From Lachnospiraceae bacterium (GTDB lineage: Bacteria > Bacillota_A > Clostridia > Lachnospirales > Lachnospiraceae), in NCBI GenBank assembly GCA_003446335.1, contig DMAZ01000053.1, positions 1 to 6,792 on the forward strand: DNA of 6,792 nucleotides, given 5' to 3'. The position numbers were made by a program, and so were the translations under genes. Every line of letters begins with the position of its first letter. The first letter of the stretch is position 1. Positions 4,567 to 6,792 of this stretch are shown piece by piece. The notes under the pieces were generated by a model. That model saw only the letters and a program-made list of their open reading frames with translations. It was not told the DNA's origin and ran no database searches.

Positions 4567-6792
4567 GGCAGCCGGCATGCAGAACACAGGCAGATAAAAA
4601 CAGAAAAGAGCATTTTTATTATCCCGCATTCACGCTTTTGTTCTGTCTTGCAGCCTTCTTCTGTTTTATATGGTTTTTTGCCTCCGGGAAGTCGTTCATC
4701 TGTGAGGGGGACGGCTGGGAACAGCATTTCAAAGCACTCGTCTATTATGCCCGATATCTCCGCGGAATCCTCAGGCATCTGGTATACGACCACAAGCTGA
4801 TCATACCGGAGTGGGATTTCTATATCGGTGAGGGGAGCGATATCCTGAATGCCCTGCACTATTATGTCATCGGGGATCCCATCACCGTTCTTTCCGTGTT
4901 CGTGCCCACGCGGCACATGCACTGGTTCTATTCTTTTTCCTGTATTTTCAGAATATATCTGGCCGGCATAGCATTTTCAAAACTCTGTTTCGGGACCGGT
5001 CTTAAGAACCGATACGGAATCATGGCCGGAGCCATAGGCTACTGCTTCAGCGAGTGGAGCCTGATCAACGCGGCGAGGCATCCGTATTTTCTGAATCCGC
5101 TGATATATTTTCCGCTGATGATCCTCGGGATCGAGAAGATCCTGAGAAAGGAAAAACCCTATCTGTTCATCATGATCGCGGCGATCTCCGCAGTCAGCAA
5201 TTTTTACTTTTTCTATATCATCGCGCTCCTGGCCGTCCTGTATACAGTGATCAGGCTGTTTTTCCTGCGCGGCCGTACAATCAGAGAACGGGTTTTGTCT
5301 CTTCTGTACATGGGGGTGATGGCCTTCATCGGGCTGTTCATGGCCGGTATCGTTCTGCTGCCTGTCATGATGATGTTCCTGCACGACAGCCGGATCTCGG
5401 TCTCCCAGACCTTCTTTCCGTTCTACCCGCTGTCCTACTACTGCATGCTCCCATCCATTGTCATATCCGGGAATACGCAGTACTGGCTGCGAATGGGCTA
5501 TACGGTGCCGAGCGTTCTGGCGGTATTCCTTCTGTTCATCAAAAGGAAGAAGGAGGATCGTTTTCTCCGGGTTCTGGTCCTGGTCGGAATCGGAATCATT
5601 CTCATACCGATCTGCGGAAGGATCCTGAACGGGATGTCCTATATGTCGAACCGATGGGTGTGGGCATTCACGCTCCTGTGCATGTATATTCTGGCTGCAA
5701 AATGGGAGGAGATGCATGCTCTTTCCGGAAAAGAGTGGCGACGTCTTCTCATATGCAGTCTCCTTTACTACTTTGCCTGCATTGCCCTTGAAAAGTCGAG
5801 GACGCCGGGGACGCTTTCCGTAATACCCGCTTTTTTTATCGCACTCATGATCATGAGGGAAGGGCGCAGTGAGAACGGCGGGGCGGAGAGCGCCTGTGCG
5901 GTGCGGGAGAGTTCCGGGAAGGAATCCGGGGAAGCCTGCGCGGTGCAGAAGTCTTCCGGGGAAGAAAGAGGGGAGAAGTACAGAGCGCAGAAGTCTTCCG
6001 GGGAAGAAAAAGGGAAAGAACGCATGCAGGCGCTCATGGTCGCTCTCGTTATGATTTCTGCTGTCAATCTGGCTTTCTGGAGATATGCACCGAGTGAGGG
6101 CGGCGAGCTGCTGAAGTGTAAAAATAACAGAGATATCCGGAAAGAGTGGAAGAACACGGAGCTTCCGACGGTAAAAAAGGTGGCTGACCCGGGTTATACG
6201 AGGATCACCGGAGGGTATCTGACCTATAACGCGAATATTTTCAGTGAAATATCGAGTACACAGTACTACTGGAGCATCTCGAACCCGAATGTGAACCGGT
6301 ACCGGACAGACCTCTGGATGCTGGAAAATATGTATTCCCGGTTCCGGGGCTATGACGAGAGGACTGTGCCGCTCGCTCTTTCAGCCGTTCGGTATTATTC
6401 ATCCGGGTACGGCGAGGGACAGGGGATGCCTTACGGGTACACGCCGGTATGGCCCAAAGAGGGATCGCCGGAGAGCGCAAGACCCGGCGTATATCACATC
6501 TATAAGAATGAATACGCTCTGCCGGTCGGCTACTGTTATGATACCTGCTATGCAGGAGACAGCTGGGAGACTCTGGATCCGGTGCAGAGGCAGGAAGCGC
6601 AGCTTGACGGGGCATTTGTCGAAGAAAAAATCGACGGGATCATGACATCTGGACCTGCGGCGCCGGATTATACCCTTCCGTTCGAGATCGAGTGCAGCGG
6701 GAATGGCGTCACGCAGACCGGGAACGGGTTCGTCACCACGGCGGGAAATACCAAAGTCGTTCTGACGCTGTCCGGTGAGGGCGCAGAGTCAG
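4563..6792 (+). CDS. YfhO-family polytopic membrane protein, 3' end cut off
   Basis: The frame runs from ATG 4563 to the window end without a stop (743 residues visible). YfhO relatives are usually about 850-900 long, so the last part is missing. A first membrane helix (about 21-40) is followed by an extracytoplasmic loop with the acidic EGDGWEQHFKAL motif (48-59), typical of GT-C-like glycosyltransferases. About ten more hydrophobic segments lie between 122 and 431, including SNRWVWAFTLL (362-372), which fits the family's conserved Arg-Trp region. A hydrophilic repeat loop (432-487), another helix (488-505) and a soluble, probably extracellular, domain rich in Tyr and Gly follow. In Bacillus and Listeria, YfhO/GtlB-type proteins move sugars from undecaprenyl phosphate onto lipoteichoic acid; the substrate here is not known. 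AAGGAGG at 4545-4551 is 11 bases before the ATG, slightly far, and a stop at 4512-4514 with no other start fixes the ATG. It is divergent from the XRE gene and probably controlled by it. Confidence 0.85.
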   Translation, partial: MRQPACRTQADKNRKEHFYYPAFTLLFCLAAFFCFIWFFASGKSFICEGDGWEQHFKALVYYARYLRGILRHLVYDHKLIIPEWDFYIGEGSDILNALHYYVIGDPITVLSVFVPTRHMHWFYSFSCIFRIYLAGIAFSKLCFGTGLKNRYGIMAGAIGYCFSEWSLINAARHPYFLNPLIYFPLMILGIEKILRKEKPYLFIMIAAISAVSNFYFFYIIALLAVLYTVIRLFFLRGRTIRERVLSLLYMGVMAFIGLFMAGIVLLPVMMMFLHDSRISVSQTFFPFYPLSYYCMLPSIVISGNTQYWLRMGYTVPSVLAVFLLFIKRKKEDRFLRVLVLVGIGIILIPICGRILNGMSYMSNRWVWAFTLLCMYILAAKWEEMHALSGKEWRRLLICSLLYYFACIALEKSRTPGTLSVIPAFFIALMIMREGRSENGGAESACAVRESSGKESGEACAVQKSSGEERGEKYRAQKSSGEEKGKERMQALMVALVMISAVNLAFWRYAPSEGGELLKCKNNRDIRKEWKNTELPTVKKVADPGYTRITGGYLTYNANIFSEISSTQYYWSISNPNVNRYRTDLWMLENMYSRFRGYDERTVPLALSAVRYYSSGYGEGQGMPYGYTPVWPKEGSPESARPGVYHIYKNEYALPVGYCYDTCYAGDSWETLDPVQRQEAQLDGAFVEEKIDGIMTSGPAAPDYTLPFEIECSGNGVTQTGNGFVTTAGNTKVVLTLSGEGAES
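5892..6017 (+). repeat. Three 42-bp in-frame tandem repeats inside the YfhO-like gene
   Basis: Units at 5892-5933, 5934-5975 and 5976-6017 each encode 14 residues: ACAVRESSGKESGE, ACAVQKSSGEERGE and KYRAQKSSGEEKGK (residues 444-485). Units 2 and 3 share a nearly identical core at the DNA level (CAGAAGTCTTCCGGGGAAGA). The repeat lies in a charged loop between two predicted membrane helices, probably cytoplasmic. As the unit is a multiple of three, gain or loss of a unit would keep the frame and only change loop length. Confidence 0.85.

Noticed and set aside
4977..5717. 246-codon minus-strand and 245-codon plus-strand frames
   Set aside because: Both overlap the continuous YfhO-like frame. 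The minus frame is rich in His, Asp and Gln, and the plus frame in Arg, Gly and His, as expected of shadows of a hydrophobic gene.

Overview
The window looks like chromosomal DNA of a low-to-mid GC Firmicute, most likely a Clostridia/Lachnospiraceae member. This rests on the ricT-holB pairing, strong AAAGGAGG-type ribosome binding sites, sigma-A-like promoters and the protein sequences. It is an inference from reading, not from a search.

Left part (1-2301, minus strand): a housekeeping operon read from right to left. It runs from a guanylate-kinase-like gene to holB (DNA polymerase III delta-prime subunit) to ricT (PSP1-domain protein, cut by the window edge). A good promoter (TTGATT-17 bp-TAAAAT) sits just upstream of the kinase gene. 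In Bacillus the matching slot upstream of holB holds thymidylate kinase (tmk) with two small genes; here a divergent GMP-kinase-like protein occupies it.

Middle (2302-4269): a divergently transcribed 478-residue protein with an N-terminal helix-turn-helix and a long C-terminal part that I do not recognise. Convergent to it is a typical 99-residue XRE/Cro-family repressor-like gene with a TTG start. The 92-bp gap between them holds a perfect 12-bp palindrome that looks like a decayed terminator.

Right part (4270-6792): an AT-rich 293-bp regulatory region, then a large polytopic membrane protein of the YfhO family (743 residues visible, 3' end cut off). YfhO proteins are GT-C-like enzymes that decorate lipoteichoic acid or other envelope polymers. 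The regulatory region carries two copies of a tandem half-site (GTGGCAAG-type and GTGGACAAG-type boxes 11 bp apart). One copy lies inside the predicted promoter of the XRE gene and the other 20 bp upstream of the predicted yfhO-like promoter. The simplest reading is that the small XRE protein represses itself and controls the divergent envelope gene. The YfhO-like protein also contains a 3 x 42-bp in-frame tandem repeat in a hydrophilic loop.

I see no RNA gene, insertion sequence, CRISPR array, phage structural gene or clear defence system. The less ordinary items are the orphan 478-residue regulator, the paired operator modules, the in-gene minisatellite, and a possible 30-codon leader ORF that overlaps the yfhO-like start as ATGA.
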